From Companilactobacillus farciminis KCTC 3681 = DSM 20184 (GTDB lineage: Bacteria; Bacillota; Bacilli; Lactobacillales; Lactobacillaceae): a stretch of DNA of 64,000 nt. The stretch is taken from contig NZ_CP017702.1 in assembly GCF_002706745.1 (NCBI RefSeq), positions 310,001 to 374,000 on the forward strand. Reading direction: 5' to 3'. Shown here piece after piece: positions 38,770 through 46,445 of this stretch; positions within the stretch are counted from its first letter, which is position 1, and each line of letters begins with the position of its first letter. The notes beneath the pieces were generated by a model. It was not told the DNA's origin. It did not search any database and worked only from the letters and a program-made list of their open reading frames with translations. The position numbers and the translations under genes are program-made.

Positions 38770-40272
38770 TTAAGCCTCCTTTTTTTGTTGAACCACTTCT
38801 TGAGCTAGAAGTGTACGTTGAATTTTTCCAGTTGCATTCTTAGGTAATTCAGTACTAAAAATGTATTTTGTGGGGCGTTCAACAGGTAATAATTGCTCAT
38901 TTGCTAATTCGTTCAACAAGGCCAATTGGTGGCGATGATCATGACTGAGTTTCTTAGGGACGATAACGGCGGTGACAGTTTCACCATAAATTAAATCAGG
39001 AGTACCAACGACGGCTACTTCGCGGATAAATTTTAAATTGTGCAAGCAATCTTCGACAGCGAGTGGATTAACATTTTCACCACCACGAATAATCATTTCT
39101 TTGCTACGACCAGCGATCTGTAGGTAGTCATTGTCATCCAGTGAACCGAGGTCTCCAGTCAATAACCAACCATCGTGGAAGGCTTCAGGCTGAGGATCCA
39201 AATAATGAGTAATGACACTGTCGCCTTTGAGAGCAATTTGTCCGATTTTGTTCTTTCCAACTTCGTGATAGTTATTATCAAAAATTTTAATTTGTGTTCC
39301 AACAACTTTACCAACAGTTTTTTGAATAGGTTGGTTGAGTGGATTTTGGGCAATTTGACTAGCAGCTTCGGTCATGCCGTAACTTTCAATTAGCGGAATG
39401 TCGAAACGTTCTTTAAATTGTGCGTGGATGCTTGGGAGGAGAGGGGCTGAAGCAGTCCGGAGAAATCGCAAGTTAGTGTGAGTTGGTTGTTCATCACGTT
39501 GTAATAAGATGGCGATGATAGCTGGTGTCAATGAAACCCAGGTTACCTGTTCACTACTAACTTCCTTCCAGAAAAGATGAGCGCTGAATTTAGGACGAAA
39601 TAGCAGTTGTCCATGAGATAAGCGGGTTGCCAAATTTGAAATAACCATCGCGTTAATATGAAACATTGGCATTAAGATAAAGGTGCTATCTTGGTCAGTC
39701 AATTCTTCACTGTCGATGACGTTAAAAGCTCCAGCTAAAAGTTGTTTGTGAGTTAGACCAACTCGTTTAGGTTTGCCAGTAGTTCCAGAAGTATGCATGA
39801 TCAAAGCAATTTGGTCATCTTCCGGCGTTTCTGCTAAATGGGCGATGTGCTTGTTGCGAACGAAGATTTGTACTTCTGATTCGTGCAAGGTCGTCAAACG
39901 AGGTTGATTAGTAAAAATATCGTTTAAAAATTTTAATTCTTGAATATCAGAGTCAAAAATAATAGCTGAATAATGATATTGGTCTTCAAGTTCACTGATT
40001 TGAATTTCAGTGGCAGCAGGATTCAAGGTTTGAACGATACTACCAATTTCCCAAAGACTTTGAATGACCAAAGAGTAAGTAACTGAATTTGTTAAGCTAA
40101 CTAAAACGATATCGTTGTGACCGATACCTTTATTTTTCCAATAATTTTTCCATACGTTTTTTTCTAAGTTAAGTTCACTGCCGGTGTACCAATGCTGATT
40201 TGCATCTTGCATTAAAGGACGAGTAGCGCCAGCAATCAATTGTTGTTGTAATCTTTCAGTAAGTTCTGACAT
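38770..40272 (-). CDS. AMP-forming acyl-CoA ligase (paralog 2)
   Basis: This adenylate-forming ligase of about 500 aa resembles paralog 1. Motifs are HTSGTTGKPKRVGLTH, ESYGMTEAASQ, GWLLTGDLGSLDDNDYLQIAGRSKEMIIRGGENVNPLAVE and PKNATGKIQRTLL. The start is taken as ATG 40272 (MSELTERLQQQL), matching the N-terminus of paralog 1; GGTGA lies seven bases upstream, and a longer frame starts at 40308. It heads the operon with the permease and ATPase. The two paralogs look like old duplicates, since their sequences differ over most of their length. A pair of related acids may be handled, or the same acid under different conditions. Confidence 0.87.
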   Translation of the reverse strand: MSELTERLQQQLIAGATRPLMQDANQHWYTGSELNLEKNVWKNYWKNKGIGHNDIVLVSLTNSVTYSLVIQSLWEIGSIVQTLNPAATEIQISELEDQYHYSAIIFDSDIQELKFLNDIFTNQPRLTTLHESEVQIFVRNKHIAHLAETPEDDQIALIMHTSGTTGKPKRVGLTHKQLLAGAFNVIDSEELTDQDSTFILMPMFHINAMVISNLATRLSHGQLLFRPKFSAHLFWKEVSSEQVTWVSLTPAIIAILLQRDEQPTHTNLRFLRTASAPLLPSIHAQFKERFDIPLIESYGMTEAASQIAQNPLNQPIQKTVGKVVGTQIKIFDNNYHEVGKNKIGQIALKGDSVITHYLDPQPEAFHDGWLLTGDLGSLDDNDYLQIAGRSKEMIIRGGENVNPLAVEDCLHNLKFIREVAVVGTPDLIYGETVTAVIVPKKLSHDHRHQLALLNELANEQLLPVERPTKYIFSTELPKNATGKIQRTLLAQEVVQQKKEA

Positions 40273-40343
40273 AAGTAGTTCACCATGTCCTTTCGATTGA
40301 ATAAACATAGTTTACAATCATTGGGTTGAGGTAACTACTTAGG

Positions 40344-40374
40344 TTTGGTAAGGGTTTAATAAGAATTTCTTAGA
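40344..40374 (-). promoter_or_regulatory. 31-bp motif upstream of the ligase-permease-ATPase operon
   Basis: This is the second copy of the motif seen at 28602-28632. Read on the minus strand it has TCTAAGA, TTCTTATT and ACCCTTACCAAA in the same order and spacing (27 of 31 identical). It lies 71 bases upstream of the ligase start. Confidence 0.7.
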
Positions 40375-40380
40375 AAGTTT

Positions 40381-40414
40381 GCCGTCCTCCATAGCAAAGC
40401 AAATTTGGCTGGAA
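40381..40414 (-). repeat. structured repeat, copy J (first half, split by the IS element)
   Basis: GCCGTCCTCCATAGCAAAG and AAATTTGGCTGGAA match the end of copy F (45257-45430) in reverse. The copy is interrupted by the IS3-family element at 40415 and resumes at 42111. Confidence 0.75.
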
Positions 40415-40469
40415 TGCACTCTGCCTTGTCAAGTTGACATTTCAATAGAGTTAAAATTATAAAACATAT

Positions 40470-41363
40470 TTAAATGGCTTTATTCCGGTATTCCGCTGGA
40501 GTAAAGCCATTTATTTTGTCTGATCTATCTTGATTGTTAAAGTAATCTATTCCTTCTTTAACTAGATTCTTCAACTCTTCCAGCGTAGCTGGTGTAGGAT
40601 GAAGATCCATCCAACGTAATTTAAAATCGTTCCACCAGCGTTCCATTGGTGAATTATCATAAGGAGTCCCTGGTCTGGACATACTTCTAGAAACTTTATG
40701 TTGTGCTAGTAATTTATTAAAACTGTTAGCTACATAAGCTGACCCTCGGTCCGTATGGACCATAGGGTGCACGTCTCCTTCATTTTTAAATACTTCTTCA
40801 AACATGGTCATTTCAGCTTCTGCCGTCTCAGTGGGTGTTATTATGTATCCCAATAGAAAACGTCCATAAAGATCCAATATTCCACTTAGTCGTACTTTGT
40901 ATCTTTTATTTGGTCCATATTCTATTTGTGTTGAATCTGTTAGCCAAACTTCATTTGGCTTAGTAACTTTAAAATTTTGATCTAAGATATTATCTTGAAT
41001 ATATTTTTCTTCTTTTTCTTTTCTATTTATCTTTTTCTTCCGTACTTTACAAACAAGATTCAATTCATTCATTACTCTTCTTACTCGTTTTAATGATAAT
41101 TTAAATCCTAGTTTATTTTCGTGTATAAGATGAGTAAGTATTTTACCTGCTCCAACACTTCCATTGTGTTCTTCATATATTCTCTTAACATGTTTTTTTA
41201 GAGTTCTGTCTTGTTTTTCCCAGACAGTTTCTTTACGATTAATGCTTTTGTGATAGGCTTGTCGACTGACACCTATGTACTCTAATAGGATAGTTTCCCA
41301 TCCATGATGGCTTTGACATACTTCCTTTATCGCTTGGTAAGCATGCCTATGCTGTTTGTTCAC
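40470..41363 (-). CDS. IS3-family transposase OrfB (DDE catalytic subunit)
   Basis: This 297-aa integrase-core protein has the catalytic residues in VWLTDSTQIEY (first Asp), HTDRGSAYV (second Asp) and NSPMERWWNDFK (Glu). An HTH_21 segment (GAGKILTHLI) precedes the core. The GTG start (41363) lies inside the end of orfA. Only a weak GGGGA precedes it, so it is probably made as an OrfAB fusion by -1 frameshifting on the A8 run (about 41389-41396) inside orfA. Confidence 0.93.
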   Translation of the reverse strand: MNKQHRHAYQAIKEVCQSHHGWETILLEYIGVSRQAYHKSINRKETVWEKQDRTLKKHVKRIYEEHNGSVGAGKILTHLIHENKLGFKLSLKRVRRVMNELNLVCKVRKKKINRKEKEEKYIQDNILDQNFKVTKPNEVWLTDSTQIEYGPNKRYKVRLSGILDLYGRFLLGYIITPTETAEAEMTMFEEVFKNEGDVHPMVHTDRGSAYVANSFNKLLAQHKVSRSMSRPGTPYDNSPMERWWNDFKLRWMDLHPTPATLEELKNLVKEGIDYFNNQDRSDKINGFTPAEYRNKAI

Positions 41364-42040
41364 TCCCCACGCTGGATTTCTTCGAATTTTTTTTCAAAAG
41401 CCTCTATAGCGTTACGTTTATTTAATTCAGCCTTTAATTGTCTATTTTCTAGTTTTAATTTATCAACTTCTGTTAAACTCTTTTCTTTGACGTAACCTCT
41501 GCGTCCTCGCTTATCAGCGAGGGCAGAGTATCCTTGTTTCTTCACGATTAATACCCAATTGCGTACTTGTTGATAGGAAACTTGAAAATGTTCCGAAGCT
41601 TCAGAGTATGAATGTTTTTGAAGAGTTACGTATTCAACTACTTCAATTCTTTCTTCAAGAGTGGTTTTCTTCGACATTGTAACGACCTTCTTTCTAACAG
41701 GCGTAGCCTTGATTAGATTCTTGTCATTATTATACTGTATTATCCAATATCTCAATTGTTTAGAAGAACGTAGTTTAAACTTTATAGATACTTCTTTAAG
41801 AGTCCCTTCGCCATTAAGATAAGCACTGACAGCTTGAATCTTAGTCTCATAACTATATTTCTTGGGAACTTGAGGGATTAATCCCTTTTCACCGTATGCT
41901 TGAAATAAGGTAAGCCAACCTCTAGCAGTAATAGGATTAACTCCGATTGATCTGCAATATTCTGTAAATATTATTTCTGACTTTACTTTCAAATAGTCTT
42001 TAATTATTTTTATCTTGAACTCTGATTCGTACTTCTTCAT
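41360..42040 (-). CDS. IS3-family transposase OrfA
   Basis: This DNA-binding subunit of about 226 aa contains two helix-turn-helix segments (TEYCRSIGVNPITARGWLTLF near the N-terminus and SYSEASEHFQVSYQQVRNWVLIVKKQG) and a C-terminal leucine-zipper-like coiled coil (VDKLKLENRQLKAELNKRNAIEAFEKK). The start is taken as ATG 42040 because GAAGGGA lies seven bases upstream. A run of eight A near its 3' end is a likely slippery site for producing OrfAB. Confidence 0.9.
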   Translation of the reverse strand: MKKYESEFKIKIIKDYLKVKSEIIFTEYCRSIGVNPITARGWLTLFQAYGEKGLIPQVPKKYSYETKIQAVSAYLNGEGTLKEVSIKFKLRSSKQLRYWIIQYNNDKNLIKATPVRKKVVTMSKKTTLEERIEVVEYVTLQKHSYSEASEHFQVSYQQVRNWVLIVKKQGYSALADKRGRRGYVKEKSLTEVDKLKLENRQLKAELNKRNAIEAFEKKFEEIQRGE

Positions 42041-42110
42041 AAAAAAATCCCTTCTGATTTTCATCTGAAATTATTCCATTTCATATGTCAACCACAAAGG
42101 GAGTATAGCA

Positions 42111-42156
42111 GAACAATGTGGGCACGACTTGGAGCCTTTGCTATTCCGGACTAGAT
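42111..42156 (-). repeat. structured repeat, copy J (second half)
   Basis: GAACAATGTGGGCACGACTT and GGAGCCTTTGC continue the sequence cut at 40414. A deletion then joins directly to TATTCCGGACTAGAT, so the middle of the element (about 90 bases) is missing. Confidence 0.75.
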
Positions 42157-42185
42157 AGTGGCCTTATTTTTAACTTTAGATAAAT

Positions 42186-42224
42186 AAAAAGCATCCATCC
42201 AGATTTGGATAAATGCCATTTTTG
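42186..42224. terminator. terminator-like hairpin
   Basis: GCATCCATCCA and TTGGATAAATGC form an imperfect stem over a short loop, with A-rich and T-rich flanks, between the split repeat and copy I. Confidence 0.5.
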
Positions 42225-42306
42225 AATCTAGTCGTCCGAAAAATCCCTGGAATTTTTCTTATTGATAGTACTCAACTAATTGAGAAAAAAGGGATTTAAG
42301 GACGAC
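42225..42306. repeat. internally deleted repeat variant I
   Basis: This 82-bp hairpin begins GAATCTAGTCGTCC and ends GGACGAC. Arms AAATCCC/GGGATTT are visible around a long AT-rich loop. It keeps the family ends (CTAGTC, GGACGAC) but has lost the conserved core. Confidence 0.65.
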
Positions 42307-42530
42307 GCTACAGTTATTTAGCTACAGTTATTTAGCTACAGTTATTTAGCTACAGTTATTTAGCTACAGTTATTTAGCTACAGTTATTTAGCTACAGTTA
42401 TTTAGCTACAGTTATTTAGCTACAGTTATTTAGCTACAGTTATTTAGCTACAGTTATTTAGCTACAGTTATTTAGCTACAGTTATTTAGCTACAGTCATT
42501 TAGCTACAGTCATTTAGCTACAGTCATTTA
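42307..42530. repeat. 14-bp tandem repeat, 16 units
   Basis: GCTACAGTTATTTA is repeated head to tail exactly 16 times (224 bp). The first 13 units have GTTA and the last three have GTCA. The array has no spacers and lies 15 bases past the stop of the histidine-kinase gene. The unit length is not a multiple of three, so no long ORF runs through it. Confidence 0.95.
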
Positions 42531-42545
42531 GTTAAATTTATATAT

Positions 42546-43934
42546 CTACTTGTCGGTATCAAACTCGATTTTAAAAATAGAACCGTGTGGTTGATTATCC
42601 AAAACCTTAATCAGACCGTTGTTCAATTTAACTAATTGCGAAACAATCGATAATCCTAAACCGCTACCTTTGATTTCGGTTGAGTGTGAAGTATCTACTC
42701 GATAAAATCTTTGGAAAATGAGTTGCTTTTGGTCGTCGGGAATACCGATACCTTGATCGGCTACGGATAAATCAATTTTTGAACCATTTTGTTTAAGCGA
42801 TAATTTAATGGAAGTATTATTTGGTGAATATTTATTGGCATTATCCAACAGAGCTACGATAACTTGTTTCAAGGCGTCAACGTTGCCCAAAATGTGAAGG
42901 TCAGGTTGGATATCTAAGTTCAGTTCTTTGGCAATTGTCTTCTTATATTGTTGACCTATACTGTTGGTGATTTCTGATAAGTCAATTTTTTCTAAAACTA
43001 ATTCAGCTCGGTCGGCTCGGGATAGGTGAAGTAGGTTTTCAATCAAATGTTGCATCCGCAAAGATTCTTCATCGATGTAACCTAAGGATTCAGGAATCAC
43101 TTCGGGATGTTTGTCGCCGTGGCGCTTGATTAAATTCAAATTGCCACGTACAGCCGCAATAGGAGTTCTCAATTCGTGCGATGCATTTGAAACGAAATCT
43201 CGCTCTCGTTGTAGGCGTTTGTTTTGAGTATCGAGCAATTCATTGAAAGCATCACCCAATTCTTTAATTTCTTGAGGACTAGTAGGGACTGTCAGTTTAG
43301 GTTGATCAAAGTCGGGGTCTTTAGTTGTGCTACGTGTTTCGTTGACCAAATCGATCGTTGGTGCACTGAGTTTTTCGGCCAAACGTTGAGCCCACCAAGT
43401 TCCAAAGCCTAAGGTAACAAAAACAATGATACTAATTAAGATTAACAACAAGATCAGACTATTCATCAGGCGAGATAGACTAGTCCACAGTTGATAGGTC
43501 GTGTCGTTATCTTTTTTCTGATAAAACAGGAAAAATCCAAATTTTTGAACATAGACGATGTGTTGTCCAGGGAAAATACTGAATTTGTGCTGGTTGATGA
43601 ATTTTTTGGAAGCTGAAGTCGTCATGATTTGTTGTCCAGCTCGATCAGAAGCGGCAGTGATTGACGATTTTTTTGTTTTGACTCGAATTACCGTATTTTG
43701 TTTTGTGTGGCGGTTATTTTGGTTACTCCACTGAATAAATCCCGGTACGTCATCGATGTTGGAAAAATACAAACTCATCATTTGGCCGCGTGCTTCGTGA
43801 ACGGTCTGCGAATATTGTTGGACGCCGACAACTATTAAAATTAGCGCGCTGATCGCCAAGGTAATGATAATCACTAACTTGCGAATTGCATTATTGATCA
43901 GTTCTTGATAAGTCAGGGATTTTTTACTTGTCAT
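42546..43934 (-). CDS. sensor histidine kinase
   Basis: This membrane sensor kinase (462 aa) partners with the response regulator upstream. Transmembrane helix 1 lies at about residues 18-38, an extracellular domain at about 40-155, helix 2 at about 157-179, then HAMP. The HisKA site is SNASHELRTP with His253. The ATPase has the N-box LLDNANKYSP, G1 DQGIGIPDD and G2 GSGLGLSI. The extracellular domain of about 115 residues contains no recognised ligand fold. Its start ATG overlaps the regulator stop by four bases. The signal is unknown; the arrangement resembles ArlRS/CesSR-type systems. Confidence 0.93.
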   Translation of the reverse strand: MTSKKSLTYQELINNAIRKLVIIITLAISALILIVVGVQQYSQTVHEARGQMMSLYFSNIDDVPGFIQWSNQNNRHTKQNTVIRVKTKKSSITAASDRAGQQIMTTSASKKFINQHKFSIFPGQHIVYVQKFGFFLFYQKKDNDTTYQLWTSLSRLMNSLILLLILISIIVFVTLGFGTWWAQRLAEKLSAPTIDLVNETRSTTKDPDFDQPKLTVPTSPQEIKELGDAFNELLDTQNKRLQRERDFVSNASHELRTPIAAVRGNLNLIKRHGDKHPEVIPESLGYIDEESLRMQHLIENLLHLSRADRAELVLEKIDLSEITNSIGQQYKKTIAKELNLDIQPDLHILGNVDALKQVIVALLDNANKYSPNNTSIKLSLKQNGSKIDLSVADQGIGIPDDQKQLIFQRFYRVDTSHSTEIKGSGLGLSIVSQLVKLNNGLIKVLDNQPHGSIFKIEFDTDK

Positions 43935-44623
43935 TTGGCAACATTCTCAAGTGAGTATCCGACGCCACGGATCGTTTGAATCAAGGGTTTGGTATTTTTG
44001 CCATCGACTTTGCTACGTAGATATCCGACATAGACATCGACCACATTTTGTTGACCGAGAAAGTCTTCGCCCCAAACGTTATCGAGTAATTCATCACGGG
44101 TAAAGACCTTGCCGATATGTTGTAGAAAGAACAGCAATAAATCATATTCGCGGCGAGTTAATTGAACATTTTCGTTATTACGAGTAACTTGGTGTGATTT
44201 GGTATTTAAAGTTAAATCAGCAATTTGATAAGTTTGATCGGGTTCAGACATATTTTGGGCACGACGTTTAATGACACGCACTCTAGCTAATAATTCTTCA
44301 ATTTCAAAAGGTTTAGTAATGTAGTCATCGGCACCATTGTCCAATCCGGCAACCTTATCGCCAACGTAATCTCTAGCTGTCATGACGATTACGGGAACTT
44401 GATCATGTTTTCTGATTCGACGCAAAACTTCCATGCCGTCTAATTTTGGCAGCATCCAGTCTAATAGAATCAGTAGTAAATCATTTTGATGTTTTTCATA
44501 GAGGTCCAAAGCTTCAATTCCATCATTGGCAACAATGACATCGAAATCCTCAAATTGGAGCTCTTTACTAACATAACTGGAAAGACTGCGCTCGTCTTCG
44601 ACAATTAAAATTGTATTTTTCAT
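43931..44623 (-). CDS. OmpR-family response regulator
   Basis: This 230-aa regulator has an N-terminal receiver (phosphorylated Asp55 in LLDWMLPKLDGMEVL, Lys in TKPFEIEELLARV) and a C-terminal winged-helix DNA-binding domain (LTRREYDLLLFFLQHIGKVFTRDELLDNVWG...VDVYVGYLRSKV). It is the first gene of the two-component operon. It faces the Zur-like gene across a 134-base shared promoter region. Its targets are not apparent in the window. Confidence 0.95.
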   Translation of the reverse strand: MKNTILIVEDERSLSSYVSKELQFEDFDVIVANDGIEALDLYEKHQNDLLLILLDWMLPKLDGMEVLRRIRKHDQVPVIVMTARDYVGDKVAGLDNGADDYITKPFEIEELLARVRVIKRRAQNMSEPDQTYQIADLTLNTKSHQVTRNNENVQLTRREYDLLLFFLQHIGKVFTRDELLDNVWGEDFLGQQNVVDVYVGYLRSKVDGKNTKPLIQTIRGVGYSLENVAK

Positions 44624-44699
44624 TAATAAAATCTCCCAAAGAATATTTTCTATAATTATAGTAGCAATTTTACCTTAATACTAACTAAAACTTTCTAAT

Positions 44700-44714
44700 G
44701 CGTAATAATTACTA
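44700..44714. promoter_or_regulatory. Zur box upstream of the Fur-family regulator
   Basis: GCGTAATAATTACTA is a 13-of-15 match to the Bacillus Zur box TCGTAATNATTACGA, with a central A/T dyad. It lies 43 bases before the GTG start of the Zur-like gene, suggesting autoregulation. Confidence 0.65.
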
Positions 44715-44757
44715 ATTATGTTACACTACAATGGATTAGTTAGAAAAGGTGAGATAA

Positions 44758-45183
44758 GTGGAAAAAGCAATTGAGGTTTTGAAAAAGAACCATTATAAAG
44801 TAACCAAACAACGCAAAGATTTATTGGAATTTCTCAGTAAATTTACCGTTCAATACGTATCAATCAACGATATTGCCGACTATATGCGATCTTTGTATCC
44901 GGGAGTAAGTAATAATACAATCTATCGCAATCTAAAAGAATTTGAAGAAATTGGTTTGGTAGAGTCTCAAGAAAAAGATAAGACTTTAGTGAAGTATCAA
45001 TGTGATTTTAATCATCGTCATCACCATCATTTTGTCTGCAAGAATTGTGGCAAAGTTACTGAATTAAAAGCTTGCCCAATCAAGTTTTTTACCGATCAAT
45101 TGCCAGGCTATACAGTCGAAGGACACGCTTTGGAAGTATATGGACTTTGCGCTGATTGTACTAAAAAATTGAAGGCTGAATAA
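44758..45183 (+). CDS. zur: Fur-family regulator (Zur-like)
   Basis: This is a metal-dependent repressor (141 aa) of the Fur family. It has the winged HTH (VTKQRKDLLEFLSK... PGVSNNTIYRNLKEFEEIGLV), the metal-binding HRHHHHFVCKNCG segment and the structural zinc pair CKNCG/CADC. GTG is the start, with AAGGTGAG about four bases upstream. The Zur box above and the znu-type importer downstream suggest zinc sensing. The importer is separated from it by a structured repeat (copy F), so the two are not one transcript. It could respond to manganese instead. Confidence 0.85.
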   Translation: MEKAIEVLKKNHYKVTKQRKDLLEFLSKFTVQYVSINDIADYMRSLYPGVSNNTIYRNLKEFEEIGLVESQEKDKTLVKYQCDFNHRHHHHFVCKNCGKVTELKACPIKFFTDQLPGYTVEGHALEVYGLCADCTKKLKAE

Positions 45184-45230
45184 AAAAACATCTATTGGAT
45201 ACAACTGATTGTTATCTAATAGATGTTTTT
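45183..45230 (+). terminator. terminator of the Zur-like gene
   Basis: AAAACATCTATTGGATA and TATCTAATAGATGTTTT form a stem with a T tail. Confidence 0.85.
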
Positions 45231-45256
45231 GAATTTTATCTAAAAAAAGAAAACAG

Positions 45257-45430
45257 AATCTAGTCCGGAATAGCGAAGAAAATTGGCTCAAATGTGAAAT
45301 TTCTCTTGGCAATTTATTGCCTAGTGAAAGGTCGAGCTTGAAGACTTTGCCCGGTCTTGGTCTTAGCAAAGGCTCCAAGTCGTGCCCACATTGTTCCAGC
45401 CAAATTTTCTTTGCTATGGAGGACGGAATA
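45257..45430 (+). repeat. structured intergenic repeat, copy F
   Basis: AATCTAGTCCGGAATAGCG to GGACGGAAT. It shares the stem TTGGCAATTTATTGCC with copy B and the GGTCTTAGCAAAGGCTCCAA block with copies A and C, in reverse. It separates the Zur-like gene from the zinc importer operon and shows the sequence of the uninterrupted IS target. Confidence 0.8.
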
Positions 45431-45454
45431 TAACATTAATTAATATGGAAAAAT

Positions 45455-45514
45455 GTTAAATAGTAAAATTTATCATTTACTTTTTAAGGACATTAGTTTA
45501 GGGTTAAATAGTAA
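45455..45514 (+). promoter_or_regulatory. direct repeats upstream of znuA
   Basis: GTTAAATAGTAA occurs twice, at 45455-45466 and 45503-45514. The second copy continues into a C, giving the GTTA-N5-TAAC dyad of many metal-repressor sites. They lie 27-86 bases before the znuA start and are candidate operators; they do not match the Zur box at 44700 well. Confidence 0.45.
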
Positions 45515-45540
45515 CTTTTATTGTTTAAGGAGAATTTCTT

Positions 45541-46443
45541 ATGTTTTCTAAAGGGAAAAAATTTATTGGAATTATTTTAAGCCTGATTTTTGTCGTGGTT
45601 TTAGCAGGTTGTACTAATAAAAAAACTAGTACTTCCTCGGATAAATTAAATATCGTCACAACGACTGATTTTTACGGCGAAGTTGCTAAGCAGGTTGTTG
45701 GCAACAAGGGTAGCGTTACTTCAATCATTAGTAATCCTGCCGTGGATCCCCATGATTTTGAGCCAACGACTAAAACTGCTCAAATCGTTAGTAAGGCCGA
45801 CGTTACAGTTGCCAATGGTCTTGGGTACGATTCGTGGATGAATAAGTTGGATAAACAAGACGGGACTTATGTCAAAATTGGTGAAGATGTCATGGATAAA
45901 AAAACTGGTGATAATCCTCATATTTGGTACAACCCTCAAACGATGCCTAAGTATGCACAATATTTGGCTGATGAACTATCTAAGCAACAACCTAAGAATA
46001 AGAAGTATTTTCAAGAAAATGCTAAGAAATACATCGCTTCACTAAAACCTGTGAAAGCTGAATTATCAAAACTCAAGACGGCTTCACAAAAGGTAACTGA
46101 TAAGGAAGTTTATGTCAGTGAACCAGTTTTCGACTATTCGATTAAAGCTACTGGTTTCAAGGTAGGCAATAAAGAATTTGAAAAGGCAGTCGAAAATGGA
46201 ACTGATCCAACTCCGCAAACGATTAAAACAATGCAGGATAATATCAAAGCCAAAAAGATTGCTTTCTTCGTTTTAAATACTCAAACAGACAGCAAACTCG
46301 TGAATAATTTGGTTGATTTAGCGAAGAAAAATAATATTCCGGTTCTTAAAGTTACAGAAACATTGCCAAAAGATAAGACTTACACTGAATGGATGTTGTC
46401 TCAATACAAAGCAATGAATAAAATTTTACAAGGTGAAAAATAA
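45541..46443 (+). CDS. znuA: metal ABC transporter substrate-binding lipoprotein
   Basis: This 300-aa cluster A-I lipoprotein captures Zn2+ or Mn2+. The lipobox LAGC places the lipidated Cys at residue 24. Metal ligands are likely in DPHDFEP (His), NPHIWY (His) and VSEPVFDY (Glu), and a possible Asp in NTQTDSKL. There is no His-rich loop. TAAGGAG lies eight bases before the ATG. It is the first gene of a three-gene importer operon. The neighbouring Zur-like regulator argues for zinc, but the family also includes manganese carriers. Confidence 0.9.
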   Translation: MFSKGKKFIGIILSLIFVVVLAGCTNKKTSTSSDKLNIVTTTDFYGEVAKQVVGNKGSVTSIISNPAVDPHDFEPTTKTAQIVSKADVTVANGLGYDSWMNKLDKQDGTYVKIGEDVMDKKTGDNPHIWYNPQTMPKYAQYLADELSKQQPKNKKYFQENAKKYIASLKPVKAELSKLKTASQKVTDKEVYVSEPVFDYSIKATGFKVGNKEFEKAVENGTDPTPQTIKTMQDNIKAKKIAFFVLNTQTDSKLVNNLVDLAKKNNIPVLKVTETLPKDKTYTEWMLSQYKAMNKILQGEK

Positions 46444-46445
46444 TT

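Larger units (their letters stand above)
40415..42110 (-). mobile_element. IS3-family (IS150-like) insertion sequence
   Basis: The element is 1696 bp. Its imperfect inverted ends share TGC at the tips and GTTGACAT about 20 bases in (19 of 30 bases match), and it is flanked by a 3-bp direct repeat GAA (40412-40414 and 42111-42113). The surrounding sequence joins to give GGCTGGAACAATGTGGGC, as seen in the uninterrupted copy F, so the boundaries are precise. It carries orfA and orfB overlapping by four bases. Confidence 0.9.

Noticed and set aside
41378..41399. orfA/orfB overlap as a simple reinitiation
   Set aside because: The A8 run inside orfA and the missing strong ribosome site for orfB fit programmed frameshifting better, as known for IS3-family elements; not proven.
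42307..42530. Regular array resembling a CRISPR
   Set aside because: The units are 14 bp, directly joined and without spacers, and no cas genes are present; it is a simple tandem repeat.
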